A stretch of DNA of 50,351 nucleotides from Stutzerimonas stutzeri (GTDB lineage: Bacteria > Pseudomonadota > Gammaproteobacteria > Pseudomonadales > Pseudomonadaceae), in NCBI GenBank assembly GCA_002339675.1, contig DDKB01000024.1:1-50351 (forward strand), read 5' to 3'. Both the position numbers and the translations under genes were made by a program. Shown here one piece after another: positions 22,076-31,321 of the stretch. Numbering within the stretch: the stretch's first letter is position 1; each line of letters begins with the position of its first letter. The notes below the pieces were generated by a model. That model worked only from the letters and a program-made list of their open reading frames with translations. It made no database searches and was not told the DNA's origin.

Positions 22076-22936
22076 CTAGACACTCACTTCCTGCGCCAGT
22101 TCTGCGAGCCTTCGATGCAACAAGGAAACATTGCGACCTTGGGCGACGAACGCTGGTAAATCGGCTGGAAGTTGGCGGCAAACTTTATCAGCCTCGCCTC
22201 TGTTTGGAAAGCTCCCAAACACACAAGCTCCAGTGCCGGTCATCCTCGCTGGAACAAATTTGTTCAGCAAGCTCAAAGCGTTACGCACGTCGGGATAACG
22301 CTTCTCGACTACCGGCTGGCAGTCATTATGACCACCCCCTGCAAGAAGGCTGCGAACTGTAATGGGCGGGGTATTACGTGTCAACTCTGGGTCGGAAAAT
22401 ATTTCCGCTGTACTAACAGAGACTTGCGGAGCGATTACGACAAACCAGGGTTCGCTCAGCTGTACCGGCTGCAGGCGTTCGCCGATTCCTTCAGCAAAGG
22501 CGGCGCGACCCCTGACGAACACCGGCACGTCGGCACCGAGCGACAGCCCGAGCTCAGCCAGCCGATCTTCACCCAGGCGAGTCTGCCAAAGAAAATCGAG
22601 GCCGAGCAGCGTGGTTGCGGCGTCGGAGCTGCCGCCGCCGATCCCGCCGCCCATTGGCAGGCGCTTGTTTAGCTCGATGTCGGCGCCGAATGGGCAGCCG
22701 CTGCGGGCCTGCAGCAGCCGGGCAGCGCGAACGATGAGGTTATCGTCATGGGTGACGCCGGGTAGTTCGGTGACCAGGCGGATTCGGCCGTCCTCGCGCA
22801 GGGTGAAGGTCAGCTCGTCACCGTGGTCGAGAAACTGGAACAGGGTCTGCAGCTCGTGGTATCCGTCGGCGCGGCGACCAAGGATGTGCAGCATCAGATT
22901 GAGTTTTGCCGGCGCCGGCAGCGTGAGGCAGCGCAT
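22076..22936 (-). CDS. ispE: 4-diphosphocytidyl-2-C-methyl-D-erythritol kinase
   Basis: 286 aa, start at 22936. GHMP kinase of the non-mevalonate isoprenoid (MEP) pathway: N-terminal substrate segment PAPAKLNLMLHILGRRADGYHELQT, ATP loop LPMGGGIGGGSSDAAT (about 95-110), C-terminal motif TGTGACVFGSF. The start codon overlaps the lolB stop (TGATG), so lolB-ispE are translationally coupled, the usual Pseudomonas order before tRNA-Gln and prs. Confidence 0.96.
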   Translation of the reverse strand: MRCLTLPAPAKLNLMLHILGRRADGYHELQTLFQFLDHGDELTFTLREDGRIRLVTELPGVTHDDNLIVRAARLLQARSGCPFGADIELNKRLPMGGGIGGGSSDAATTLLGLDFLWQTRLGEDRLAELGLSLGADVPVFVRGRAAFAEGIGERLQPVQLSEPWFVVIAPQVSVSTAEIFSDPELTRNTPPITVRSLLAGGGHNDCQPVVEKRYPDVRNALSLLNKFVPARMTGTGACVFGSFPNRGEADKVCRQLPADLPAFVAQGRNVSLLHRRLAELAQEVSV

Positions 22937-23556
22937 CACTGTCCGAGCCGGCGCGGTTGCCAGTCCTTGACCACGAGAGTGATCCGCAGGTCGCGACCGG
23001 CCAGCTTGATCCGCGAGGGCAGGGCGTAGCCCCCTTCGTCGCGGTAGTTCAGGTATTCGACCTGCCAACCGTCCTGTTCGAGGCTGGCGAGGCGGCCATT
23101 GCCGTCCAATGCGATACGGCTGCGGCTGTCGGGTGCGGGCAGGCCGCGTATCCACCAGAGCAGATTCGACACTGGCAGCCGCCAGCCCAGCTGGGTTTCG
23201 ACCAGGGCTTCCGGGGAGTCGGCCTCGAAACGACCCTGGCCGGCGACCTCCAGCGTCACGGCGTCAGGGCGACCGGTCAGGCGGGTGGCGCCGCGACCCA
23301 GCGGGCCGGACAGGCGAATGTCGAAGTAGTCTTGGCGCTGTAACCAGAACAGCGTACCGCTGCCCGAATCCTGCGGGGCGCGTATGCCGATCTTGCCGTT
23401 GATCTGCCAGCCATCTATCTCGCTGATCTGCGCCTTGTGCGTCTTCCAGTCCTGCGTATTGCCCGGGCCTTCAACGGTTTCCTGGGGGGCGAGGCCGGCG
23501 CAGCCGGCGAGCAGCACGGTGAGCGTGGGGATCAGCAGGTTGCGCATCAGCTTCAT
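22936..23556 (-). CDS. lolB: Outer-membrane lipoprotein receptor LolB
   Basis: 206 aa. Lipoprotein signal peptide MKLMRNLLIPTLTVLLAGC with lipobox LAGC at residue 19. The mature protein carries the LolB fold (WQINGKIGIRAPQDSGSGTLFWLQRQDYFDIRLSGPLGRGATRL segments, described here only in part: WQINGKIGIR and DYFDIRLSGPLG). Accepts lipoproteins from LolA and inserts them in the outer membrane. Follows the TPR lipoprotein gene by a few bases and overlaps ispE. Confidence 0.93.
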   Translation of the reverse strand: MKLMRNLLIPTLTVLLAGCAGLAPQETVEGPGNTQDWKTHKAQISEIDGWQINGKIGIRAPQDSGSGTLFWLQRQDYFDIRLSGPLGRGATRLTGRPDAVTLEVAGQGRFEADSPEALVETQLGWRLPVSNLLWWIRGLPAPDSRSRIALDGNGRLASLEQDGWQVEYLNYRDEGGYALPSRIKLAGRDLRITLVVKDWQPRRLGQ

Positions 23557-23559
23557 GGG

Positions 23560-25287
23560 TCAGGGTTTCTCCGAGCCGGTCAGGCGCTTGATGGTGTCGT
23601 TCAGGATTTCGCTGTCCGGTTGCTGCTTGAGCGCTTCGCTCCAGATGCGCCGTGCTTCGCGCTGCTTGCCGGCGGCCCACAGCACTTCGCCCAGATGGGC
23701 GGCGACTTCGTGATCGGGAAACCGTTCGAGCGCCTTGCGCAGTTGCGTCTCGGCCTGTTCAAGGTTGCCCAGGCGGTAGTTCACCCAGCCCAGCGAATCG
23801 AGGATCGCCGGGTCGTCCGGGTTGATCTGGTAGGCCTGCTCGATCAGGGCCAGGGCTTCGCGGTGTCGGTCGGTGCGGTCGGCCAGGGTGTAGCCCAGCG
23901 CATTGATCGCCATGGCGTTGTCGGGCTCCCGTTCGATGATGAAGCGCAAATCCTTTTCCAGCTGGGCCAGATCTCCGCGCTTTTCGGCGATCATCGCCCG
24001 GGTGTAGAGCAAGTTGAGGTCATCGGGAAACTGTTCCAGTGCCTGCTCGGCCAGTTGCCAGGCCGCTTCAATCTGGCCCTGGTTTGACAGTGCCTCGATT
24101 TCGATGAGGTACAGCTGGATCGCATAGTCCGGTTGTTCATCACGCGCCCCGGCGAGCAATTGCGAGGCTTCCCGGTTGCGGCCGAGAGAAAACAGCAGTT
24201 CGGCCTGCATGAGTTTGGCCGGCAGGTATTCGTTGCCCGGGCCGACCTTGGCGAAAGCGGCGAGCGCCTGTTCCTGCTGGCCCAGTTCGCGGTAGGCCCG
24301 GCCGAGGTTGAAATGTGCGGCGTCGAGGTGGCTGCCACGGTCGATCAGCTCCTCGAGGTAGACGATCGCCTCGCGCCAGGCCTGCGCCTCGAGGCATACC
24401 AGCGCCAGGGAGAAGCGCAGGTCGTCGTCGCCAGGGTTTTGCTGGACCAACGTGGCGAACTCGCCCATGGCTTCGTCGAAACGGTCTTGTTCCACCAGCA
24501 GGCGGGCGTAGGTCAGGCGCAGGCGTTTGTCCTCGGGGTGGCGGTCGAGGCTGTGTTCGAGTAGCGGCAGGGCTTCCTTGCTGCGCTCAAGTATTTGCAG
24601 TAGACGCGCCTGCAGCAGTATCGAGGGGATCTCCTGCTCGCTGGCCGGCTGTTCCTCGAGCAGGGCAAGGGCCTGTTCCGGACGTCCGTCCTGCTGCAGC
24701 AGGACGGCCTTGCCGAACTTGAGCTGGGGGTTGTCGGGGTGCTTGGCCAGCAACTGGTCAAAGCTCTTGAGCAGGCCGGCGCGGGTGTCCGGGTCGGTTT
24801 CGGCAGCCGAGAGCGCGAGAAAGTCGAAATGCGTGTCGCCCTGACCCTGCAACACCTTCTCCATGAAGCTCAGCGATTCCTCGTAACGCCCGGCGCGGGC
24901 CAGCTGCACCGCCGCGGCGCGCTGCGCATCGAGATTCTCCGGCGCGTTTTTAGCCCAGATCAGCGCAGTGTCCAGCGCCGCCTGGTCGGCGCCCAGGTAT
25001 TCGGCGATGCGAAAGCCGCGTTCGGCGACGCCGGCGTCCTGGGTGGCGTTGGCCTGCTGCACATAGTTGCCCAGGGCGATATCGAAGCGGTTGCGCTGGC
25101 CGGCCAGTTCGGCGACCAAAAGCGCATAGAGCGTGTCACCGCTGAACGAGCCGTACTCGTCCGCGCGAAGCTGCGGCACTTCCGGTGTCGTCTCCTCGAC
25201 CGGGGGCGCGCTGTCGGGAGCGCTCTGCATGAAGCTTTGGCAGCCGCCGAGCAGGAGCGCGGCGCTGAGGGCGAGGAGTTTATTCAT
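23560..25287 (-). CDS. TPR-repeat outer-membrane lipoprotein
   Basis: 575 aa from the ATG at 25287; the upstream frame lacks protein character. Lipoprotein signal MNKLLALSAALLLGGCQS (lipobox LGGC, Cys16). The rest is helical with many tetratricopeptide-like repeats (for example AHFNLGRAYRELGQQEQALAAF, then ALALIEQAYQINPDDPAILD and NYRLGNLEQAETQLRKALER near the C-terminus). Scaffold-type protein; the orthologue position next to lolB and divergent from hemA is conserved in Pseudomonas. The exact function is not established by sequence; an envelope-biogenesis role is likely from location and neighbours. Confidence 0.88.
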   Translation of the reverse strand: MNKLLALSAALLLGGCQSFMQSAPDSAPPVEETTPEVPQLRADEYGSFSGDTLYALLVAELAGQRNRFDIALGNYVQQANATQDAGVAERGFRIAEYLGADQAALDTALIWAKNAPENLDAQRAAAVQLARAGRYEESLSFMEKVLQGQGDTHFDFLALSAAETDPDTRAGLLKSFDQLLAKHPDNPQLKFGKAVLLQQDGRPEQALALLEEQPASEQEIPSILLQARLLQILERSKEALPLLEHSLDRHPEDKRLRLTYARLLVEQDRFDEAMGEFATLVQQNPGDDDLRFSLALVCLEAQAWREAIVYLEELIDRGSHLDAAHFNLGRAYRELGQQEQALAAFAKVGPGNEYLPAKLMQAELLFSLGRNREASQLLAGARDEQPDYAIQLYLIEIEALSNQGQIEAAWQLAEQALEQFPDDLNLLYTRAMIAEKRGDLAQLEKDLRFIIEREPDNAMAINALGYTLADRTDRHREALALIEQAYQINPDDPAILDSLGWVNYRLGNLEQAETQLRKALERFPDHEVAAHLGEVLWAAGKQREARRIWSEALKQQPDSEILNDTIKRLTGSEKP

Positions 25288-25467
25288 AGGGGACGATAGG
25301 CTGGTCTGCGGTCGCGGCATGATGACACAAGCGGTCGGGCAAGCCCATGGGCCGGCCGGCCGGGTAACGGGGCGCGTCGGACACATGCAGACAATCGCCG
25401 GCAACGGTTGTTCTGTGACAGGCGAAGTAGGAGAATCGCGCGCTCCTTTTCAAATCAGCGACCCTGC

Positions 25468-26733
25468 ATGGCTTTCATCGCGCTTGGCATTAATCACAAG
25501 ACGGCATCGGTGGATGTGCGTGAGCGCGTTGCGTTCACGCCCGAGCAGATGGTCGAGGCGTTGCAGCAGCTGTGCCGGGTCACGCCTACGCGCGAGGCGG
25601 CGATCCTGTCGACCTGCAACCGCAGCGAGCTGTACCTCGAACAGGACCAGGCGCAGGCCGACGCGGTGCTGGCCTGGCTGGCCAATTACCACCGCCTGAG
25701 CCTCGATGAGCTCAAGGCTTGCGCCTACGTACACACCGACGACCAGGCGGTGCGGCACATGATGCGGGTGGCGTCGGGGCTGGACTCGATGGTGCTCGGC
25801 GAGCCGCAGATCCTCGGGCAGATGAAGTCTGCCTATGCCGTGGCGCGTGAGGCCGGCAGCGTCGGGCCGTTGCTCGGGCGGTTGTTCCAGGCCACCTTCA
25901 GCACTGCCAAGACCGTGCGCACCGACACGGCGATTGGGGAAAACCCGGTCTCGGTTGCCTTCGCCGCGGTCAGCCTGGCCAAGCAGATTTTCGCCAACCT
26001 TCACCGCAGCCAGGCGTTGCTCATCGGCGCCGGCGAAACCATCACTCTGGTGGCGCGGCATCTGCACGAGCAGGGCGTCAAGCGCATCGTGGTCGCCAAC
26101 CGTACGCTCGAGCGGGCCAGCGCCCTCGCCGAGCAGTTCGGTGCGCATGCCATCCTGCTCGCCGACATTCCGCAGGAGCTTCACAACAGCGACATCGTCA
26201 TCAGCTCCACCGCCAGCCAACTGCCGATCCTCGGCAAGGGTGCAGTCGAGCAGGCGCTGAAAAAGCGCAAGCACAAGCCGATGTTCATGGTGGACATCGC
26301 CGTGCCGCGTGACATCGAGGCGCAGGTGGGCGACCTGGCGGATGTCTACCTTTATACCGTCGACGACTTGCACGAGGTTGTCGCGGAAAACCTCAAGAGC
26401 CGGCAGGGGGCTGCGCAGGCGGCCGAGGAGCTGGTCGCGGCCGGCACCGACGACTTCATGGCGCGCCTGCGCGAGCTGGCGGCGGTGGATGTGCTCAAGG
26501 CGTACCGCCAGCATGCCGAGCGGATTCGCGACGAGGAAATGCTCAAGGCCCAGCGCCTGCTGGCCAACGGCGGTTTGCCCGAGGAGGCGCTGGCGCAACT
26601 GGCCCGCGGCCTGACCAACAAGCTGTTGCATGCACCCAGCGTGCAACTGAAGAAACTTTCCGCCGAAGGACGCGTGGAAGCCCTGAGCATCGTGCAGGAG
26701 CTTTTCGCCTTGGACAGTAGGGATAAACCATGA
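25468..26733 (+). CDS. hemA: Glutamyl-tRNA reductase
   Basis: 421 aa, ATG at 25468. First step of C5-pathway tetrapyrrole synthesis: reduces Glu-tRNA(Glu) to glutamate-1-semialdehyde with NADPH. Catalytic Cys in LSTCNRSELY (about residue 50), NADPH fold LLIGAGETITLVARHL, family signature HMMRVASGLDSMVLGEPQILGQMK, C-terminal dimerisation helices. Divergent from the TPR lipoprotein; overlaps prfA by four bases (ATGA). Confidence 0.97.
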   Translation: MAFIALGINHKTASVDVRERVAFTPEQMVEALQQLCRVTPTREAAILSTCNRSELYLEQDQAQADAVLAWLANYHRLSLDELKACAYVHTDDQAVRHMMRVASGLDSMVLGEPQILGQMKSAYAVAREAGSVGPLLGRLFQATFSTAKTVRTDTAIGENPVSVAFAAVSLAKQIFANLHRSQALLIGAGETITLVARHLHEQGVKRIVVANRTLERASALAEQFGAHAILLADIPQELHNSDIVISSTASQLPILGKGAVEQALKKRKHKPMFMVDIAVPRDIEAQVGDLADVYLYTVDDLHEVVAENLKSRQGAAQAAEELVAAGTDDFMARLRELAAVDVLKAYRQHAERIRDEEMLKAQRLLANGGLPEEALAQLARGLTNKLLHAPSVQLKKLSAEGRVEALSIVQELFALDSRDKP

Positions 26734-27812
26734 AAGCGTCGCTGCTCAACAAACTCGACACCCTGCAGGATCGCTTCGAGGAGCTGACTGCGTTGCTCGG
26801 TGATGCCGAAGTGATCAGCGACCAAACCCGGTTTCGCGCCTATTCGCGCGAATACGCTGAGGTCGAGCCGGTCATCGCCACCTACCGCGACTACCTCAAG
26901 ACCCGGGCCGACCTGGAGGGTGCCCAGGCACTGCTCAAGGACAGCGATCCGGAAATGCGCGAAATGGCCGAGGAGGAGGTCGACGACGCCCAGGCCCGCC
27001 TCGGGGAGATCGAGGTGCGCCTGCAGCGCATGCTGCTGCCCAGGGACCCCAATGACGGCCGCAACGTCTTCCTGGAAATTCGTGCCGGCACCGGCGGCGA
27101 CGAGGCTGCGATCTTTTCCGGCGACCTGTTCCGCATGTACTCGCGCTATGCCGAGCGCCAGGGCTGGCGCGTGGAAATTCTGTCCGAAAGCCCGGGCGAG
27201 CATGGCGGCTACAAGGAAGTCATCTCCCGGGTCGAGGGCGACAATGTCTTTGCCAAGCTGAAGTTCGAATCCGGCGCCCACCGCGTGCAGCGCGTGCCGG
27301 AAACCGAATCACAGGGCCGTATTCATACCTCCGCCTGCACCGTCGCGGTCCTGCCCGAGCCGGATGAGCAGATGGCGATCGAGATCAACCCGGCCGACCT
27401 GCGCGTCGACACCTACCGGGCTTCCGGTGCCGGCGGGCAGCACATCAACAAGACCGACTCGGCCGTGCGTATCACCCACCTGCCCAGCGGGATCGTGGTC
27501 GAATGCCAGGAGGAACGCTCGCAGCACAAGAACCGCGCGCGGGCGATGGCCTGGCTGGCGGCCAAGCTGCAGGATGTGCAGGACAGCGCCGCGCACAAGG
27601 AAATCGCCGACACCCGCAAGCTGCTGGTCGGTTCCGGTGACCGCTCCGAGCGGATCCGGACCTACAACTTCCCCCAAGGCCGGGTTACCGATCACCGTAT
27701 CAACCTGACCCTGTACTCGCTCAACGAAGTCATCGGCGGTGCGGTCGAGCAGGTGATCGAGCCGTTGCTGCAGGAGTACCAGGCCGACCAGCTGGCGGCG
27801 TTGGGCGATTGA
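26730..27812 (+). CDS. prfA: Peptide chain release factor 1
   Basis: 360 aa. Reads UAA/UAG stop codons. The GGQ hydrolysis motif lies in SGAGGQHINKTDSAV (about 230), the codon-recognition PxT region in the tripeptide segment before it, and the terminal helix includes SERIRTYNFPQGRVTDHRI. Overlaps hemA by 4 bp and is followed by prmC, the enzyme that methylates its GGQ Gln. Confidence 0.97.
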   Translation: MKASLLNKLDTLQDRFEELTALLGDAEVISDQTRFRAYSREYAEVEPVIATYRDYLKTRADLEGAQALLKDSDPEMREMAEEEVDDAQARLGEIEVRLQRMLLPRDPNDGRNVFLEIRAGTGGDEAAIFSGDLFRMYSRYAERQGWRVEILSESPGEHGGYKEVISRVEGDNVFAKLKFESGAHRVQRVPETESQGRIHTSACTVAVLPEPDEQMAIEINPADLRVDTYRASGAGGQHINKTDSAVRITHLPSGIVVECQEERSQHKNRARAMAWLAAKLQDVQDSAAHKEIADTRKLLVGSGDRSERIRTYNFPQGRVTDHRINLTLYSLNEVIGGAVEQVIEPLLQEYQADQLAALGD

Positions 27813-27887
27813 AGGCGCTTGCCCCTGGCGCACCGACGCGTGGGCACGACCGTTCCGGTCGAGCCCAGTGACCCTGGAAACTTGAAG

Positions 27888-28715
27888 ATGGCCACGATCG
27901 ATTCCCTGCTGAGAGGCGCCGAGCTGCATGATTCGCCCAGTGCCCGGCTCGACGCCGAGTGGCTGCTGGCAGCGGCGCTGGACAAGCCGTCGAGCTACCT
28001 GCGTACCTGGTCCGACCGCGAGGTGCCGGCCGAGGTGCAGGCGCGCTTTATGGCCTATCTCGAGCGCCGCCGTTCGGGCGAGCCGGTGGCTTACATCCTT
28101 GGGCGCCAGGGATTCTGGAGCCTCGATCTGGAAGTCGCCCTGCACACGCTGATTCCACGGCCGGACACCGAGCTGCTGGTCGAAACCGCATTGCAACTGG
28201 CGCCGACGACCGCGACCGCCGTGCTTGATCTTGGCACCGGCACCGGCGCGATAGCCCTGGCGCTGGCCCGCGAGCGGCCGCAGTGGAGTCTGCTTGGCGT
28301 CGACCGGGTACCTGAGGCCGTTGCCTTGGCCACGCGCAATGCCAGGCGGCTTGGCATCGGCAACGCGCAATTTGCCGAGAGCCACTGGTTTTCGGCGCTG
28401 GAGTCGCGCCGATTTGCGCTGATCCTGTCCAACCCACCCTATATTCCGGCGAGCGATCCGCATCTGCAGCAGGGCGACCTGCGCTTCGAGCCGGCCAGCG
28501 CACTGGTGGCCGGCGTGGACGGGCTGGACGACCTGAGGCTGATCGTCTCGCAGGCTCCGGTGCACCTGTCGCCATCCGGCTGGCTCCTGCTCGAGCATGG
28601 CCATGACCAGGGCGCGGCGGTGCGTGCGCTGCTGGACACGGCGGGATTCGCCGACGTGCACAGCCGCAGCGACCTGGGCGGGAATGAGCGAATCAGTCTC
28701 GGCCGCCGACCATGA
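27888..28715 (+). CDS. prmC: Release factor glutamine methyltransferase
   Basis: 275 aa from the ATG at 27888. Methylates the Gln of the GGQ motif in release factors 1 and 2. SAM-binding motif VLDLGTGTGAIALALA (about 110-125) and the catalytic NPPY in LILSNPPYIPA (about 183). N-terminal helical substrate domain (SARLDAEWLLAAAL ... RRRSGEPVAYILGRQGFW). 75 bp after prfA, same operon. Confidence 0.96.
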   Translation: MATIDSLLRGAELHDSPSARLDAEWLLAAALDKPSSYLRTWSDREVPAEVQARFMAYLERRRSGEPVAYILGRQGFWSLDLEVALHTLIPRPDTELLVETALQLAPTTATAVLDLGTGTGAIALALARERPQWSLLGVDRVPEAVALATRNARRLGIGNAQFAESHWFSALESRRFALILSNPPYIPASDPHLQQGDLRFEPASALVAGVDGLDDLRLIVSQAPVHLSPSGWLLLEHGHDQGAAVRALLDTAGFADVHSRSDLGGNERISLGRRP

Positions 28716-28734
28716 CCGCGAGGAGGAGGGCGAC

Positions 28735-29490
28735 ATGCTGAACGACGAGGAGCTATTGCGCTACAGCCGGCAGATCTTGCTGAAACAGGTCGACATCGAC
28801 GGCCAGTTGAAGCTCAAGGACAGCCGCGTACTGGTGGTGGGGCTCGGCGGGTTGGGCTCGCCCGTGGCGCTGTATCTGGCCGCCGCCGGCGTAGGCGAGT
28901 TGCACCTGGCCGATTTCGACAGCGTCGACCTGACCAACCTGCAGCGCCAGGTCCTGCATGACGCTTCGGCGCTCGGCATGGCCAAGGTGGACTCGGCGGT
29001 GGCCCGGCTGAACCTGCTCAATCCGCTGGCCAGGCTGGTACCACACCGAGCTGCGATGGACGGCGATTCGCTCGCGGCCGCGGTCGCCGCGGTGGATGTG
29101 GTGGTCGACTGCACCGACAATTTCGCCGTGCGGGAGGCGATCAACGCCGCCTGCGTCGCCGCGCGCACGCCCCTGGTGAGCGGTGCCGCGATCCGGCTCG
29201 AGGGGCAATTGTCAGTGTTCGACCCCCGGGTCGAGGCCAGCCCCTGCTACCACTGCCTGTACGGTCACGGCAGCGAAGCCGAACTGAGTTGCAGCGAAGC
29301 CGGCGTGCTGGGCCCGTTGGTCGGCGTGCTGGGCAGCCTGCAGGCCCTGGAAACGATGAAATTGCTGATCGGATTTGGCGAGCCGCTGATCGGGCGGCTG
29401 TTGCTGGTCGACGCGCTGTCGACCCGCTTCCGCGAATTACGGGTGCGGCGCGATCCGGCCTGTGCGGTCTGTGGCAGCGGCCATGGCTGA
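28735..29490 (+). CDS. moeB: MoeB/ThiF-family adenylyltransferase
   Basis: 251 aa; ATG at 28735 behind a strong AGGAGG. E1-like enzyme activating the C-terminus of a sulfur-carrier protein (MoaD or ThiS). ATP site VLVVGLGGLGSPVALYLAAAG, Arg finger NLQRQ, Asp in DCTDNF, zinc Cys pairs CYHC and CAVC near the end. Sits in the conserved hemA-prfA-prmC-moeB-murI operon and overlaps murI by 8 bp. MoaD rather than ThiS as partner is by orthology. Confidence 0.93.
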   Translation: MLNDEELLRYSRQILLKQVDIDGQLKLKDSRVLVVGLGGLGSPVALYLAAAGVGELHLADFDSVDLTNLQRQVLHDASALGMAKVDSAVARLNLLNPLARLVPHRAAMDGDSLAAAVAAVDVVVDCTDNFAVREAINAACVAARTPLVSGAAIRLEGQLSVFDPRVEASPCYHCLYGHGSEAELSCSEAGVLGPLVGVLGSLQALETMKLLIGFGEPLIGRLLLVDALSTRFRELRVRRDPACAVCGSGHG

Positions 29491-30301
29491 CAACGCGCCG
29501 GTCGGGGTCTTCGATTCGGGAGTCGGCGGGCTCTCGGTGCTGCGCGAAATCCGTGCGCGGTTGCCGCAAGAATCACTGTTGTACCTGGCTGACAGCGGCC
29601 ACGTGCCCTATGGCGAGAAGAGCCCCGAGTACATTCGCGCGCGTTGCCGCGCCATCGCGGCGTTTCTCCTTGGGCAGGGCGCCAAGGCCCTGGTCCTGGC
29701 CTGCAACACCGCCACGGCGGCCGGTATTGCCGAACTACGCGAGCTGTATCCGGGGCTTCCGCTGATCGGCATGGAACCGGCCGTCAAGCCTGCCGCACGC
29801 GCGACGCGCAGTGGCGTGGTGGGCGTGCTGGCCACCACCGGGACGCTGAAAAGCGCAAAGTTTGCCGCCCTGCTCGATCGCTTCGCTTGTGACGTACGCG
29901 TGATCACGCAGCCCTGTCCCGGCCTTGTCGAGCGCATCGAGGCCGGGGCGCTCGATACCCCGGAGACGCGCGCATTGCTTGCCGAGCTGGTTCGGCCACT
30001 GGTGGACGCCGGCTGCGACACCCTGATTCTTGGCTGCACCCACTACCCCTTCGTCAAACCGCTGTTGCGCGAGCTGCTGCCGCCTGATGTGGCGCTGGTT
30101 GACACAGGCGCCGCGGTGGCGCGCCACCTGGCGACGGTCCTTGCCGACGCCGGCCGGCTGGGGGCGCAATACCAGGGGGTGCGGTTCTGGAGTAGCGGCG
30201 ATCCGCAGCGATTGGCCGCTGTACTGCCGGCACTCTGGGGGGAAAAAGGCGTGGTGGCGCACTATGCTGACCCGGAACTACCCGCTGCGCCTGCTTTCTG
30301 A
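29483..30301 (+). CDS. murI: Glutamate racemase
   Basis: 272 aa, ATG at 29483 inside the end of moeB. Makes D-glutamate for peptidoglycan. Cofactor-free racemase with both catalytic cysteines: LACNTATAAG (about 74) and ILGCTHYPF (about 184), and FDSGVGGLSVLREI at the N-terminus. Last gene of the hemA-to-murI operon. Confidence 0.97.
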   Translation: MADNAPVGVFDSGVGGLSVLREIRARLPQESLLYLADSGHVPYGEKSPEYIRARCRAIAAFLLGQGAKALVLACNTATAAGIAELRELYPGLPLIGMEPAVKPAARATRSGVVGVLATTGTLKSAKFAALLDRFACDVRVITQPCPGLVERIEAGALDTPETRALLAELVRPLVDAGCDTLILGCTHYPFVKPLLRELLPPDVALVDTGAAVARHLATVLADAGRLGAQYQGVRFWSSGDPQRLAAVLPALWGEKGVVAHYADPELPAAPAF

Positions 30302-30357
30302 ATTTGGGTTAATACTCGAAAAACAAGCGATGCCTCTCTTTCGATAAGGACGTTCCG

Positions 30358-30876
30358 ATGAAAAAACTGATCTCTCTCGCTGCCCTTGCAGCTGTTTCGC
30401 TGGGTCAGGCCGCTACCGCACAGGCTTTCGACCTGACCGCCGCGGTGGGGCAGACCGGCGAATCGACCATGACCTACCGGCTTGGCGCCGAGTTCGATTT
30501 CAACCGCAGCTGGTTCCAGTCCGACGTCGGTCGTCTGACGGGCTATTGGGATGCCGCCTACACCTACTGGGAGGGCGACGAAAGCGCGGCCAACCACAGC
30601 ATCTCCCTCGCGCCGGTATTCGTGTACGAGTTCGGCGGTGGGTCCGTGAAACCCTACCTGGAGGCCGGGGTCGGTATCGCGGCGTTCGAGAGCACCGAGG
30701 TGGAAAACAACAACCTCGGCTCGTCCTTCCAGTTCGAGGATCGCCTCGGGGCCGGATTGCGCTTCGCGGGCGGCCATGAGATCGGCATCCGCGCAATCCA
30801 TTATTCCAATGCGGGCATCAAGGAACCGAACAACGGCATCGAAAGCTACGCCGTGCATTACCGCGCGTCGTTCTAA
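30358..30876 (+). CDS. pagL: Lipid A 3-O-deacylase PagL
   Basis: 172 aa outer-membrane barrel that removes the 3-position hydroxyacyl chain from lipid A. Signal peptide to about residue 23 (AATAQA before FDLTAAVG). Catalytic His and Ser in IRAIHYSNAGI (about 149 and 151) and Glu in NGIESYAVHY, and a terminal Phe at the C-terminus. Same location downstream of murI as in P. aeruginosa (PA4661 from memory). 56 bp after murI, but it probably has its own promoter. Confidence 0.93.
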   Translation: MKKLISLAALAAVSLGQAATAQAFDLTAAVGQTGESTMTYRLGAEFDFNRSWFQSDVGRLTGYWDAAYTYWEGDESAANHSISLAPVFVYEFGGGSVKPYLEAGVGIAAFESTEVENNNLGSSFQFEDRLGAGLRFAGGHEIGIRAIHYSNAGIKEPNNGIESYAVHYRASF

Positions 30877-30921
30877 GACGCCACACGAGCCGGCGGCGGC
30901 GCTTTCGGGCGCCGTCAGCCG

Positions 30922-31242
30922 TCAGCGCTTGTCCAGGTAGGCCGTTGCCGAACCCTTGCGCTCTTCCAGGCAGTCGGCCGAACCCAGCTCGAATTCGCGG
31001 CAAATCAGCGGCCGCTGCGCGTAGATGGTGCAGCGCATGCTGTCGCGGTCGAGTGCCGCACACCAGCCGTCATCCAGGCGGCGCATCACCTGACCGCCCC
31101 AGGCGTCCTCGTCGATGTAGCGATCAGGTACACCGTCGTCACCCAGCAACATGACTTCCAGCCGGCAGCAGCAGGCGGCGCAAGTGGCGCAGGTCACCCG
31201 GTCGTCGGGCAGTTGGCGGTGGGCGATGGCGGTGTCGGTCAT
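30922..31242 (-). CDS. YkgJ-family cysteine cluster protein
   Basis: 106 aa. Cys-rich zinc/iron-chelating (YkgJ, CxxCxxxCC) domain: CATCAACCCRLE near residue 18, then WCAAL, RCTIYAQRPLICREFELGSADC with the rest of the ligands. Such proteins bind Fe-S or zinc; in vivo role poorly known. Convergent with pagL. Confidence 0.85.
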   Translation of the reverse strand: MTDTAIAHRQLPDDRVTCATCAACCCRLEVMLLGDDGVPDRYIDEDAWGGQVMRRLDDGWCAALDRDSMRCTIYAQRPLICREFELGSADCLEERKGSATAYLDKR

Positions 31243-31321
31243 CGCTGCAGTCTACGCGCCCTGGTAGGCGTTGACTGCAGCGTTGTCCGTAGCGGCAAGG
31301 CCGTTGGTCGCGATCGACAAG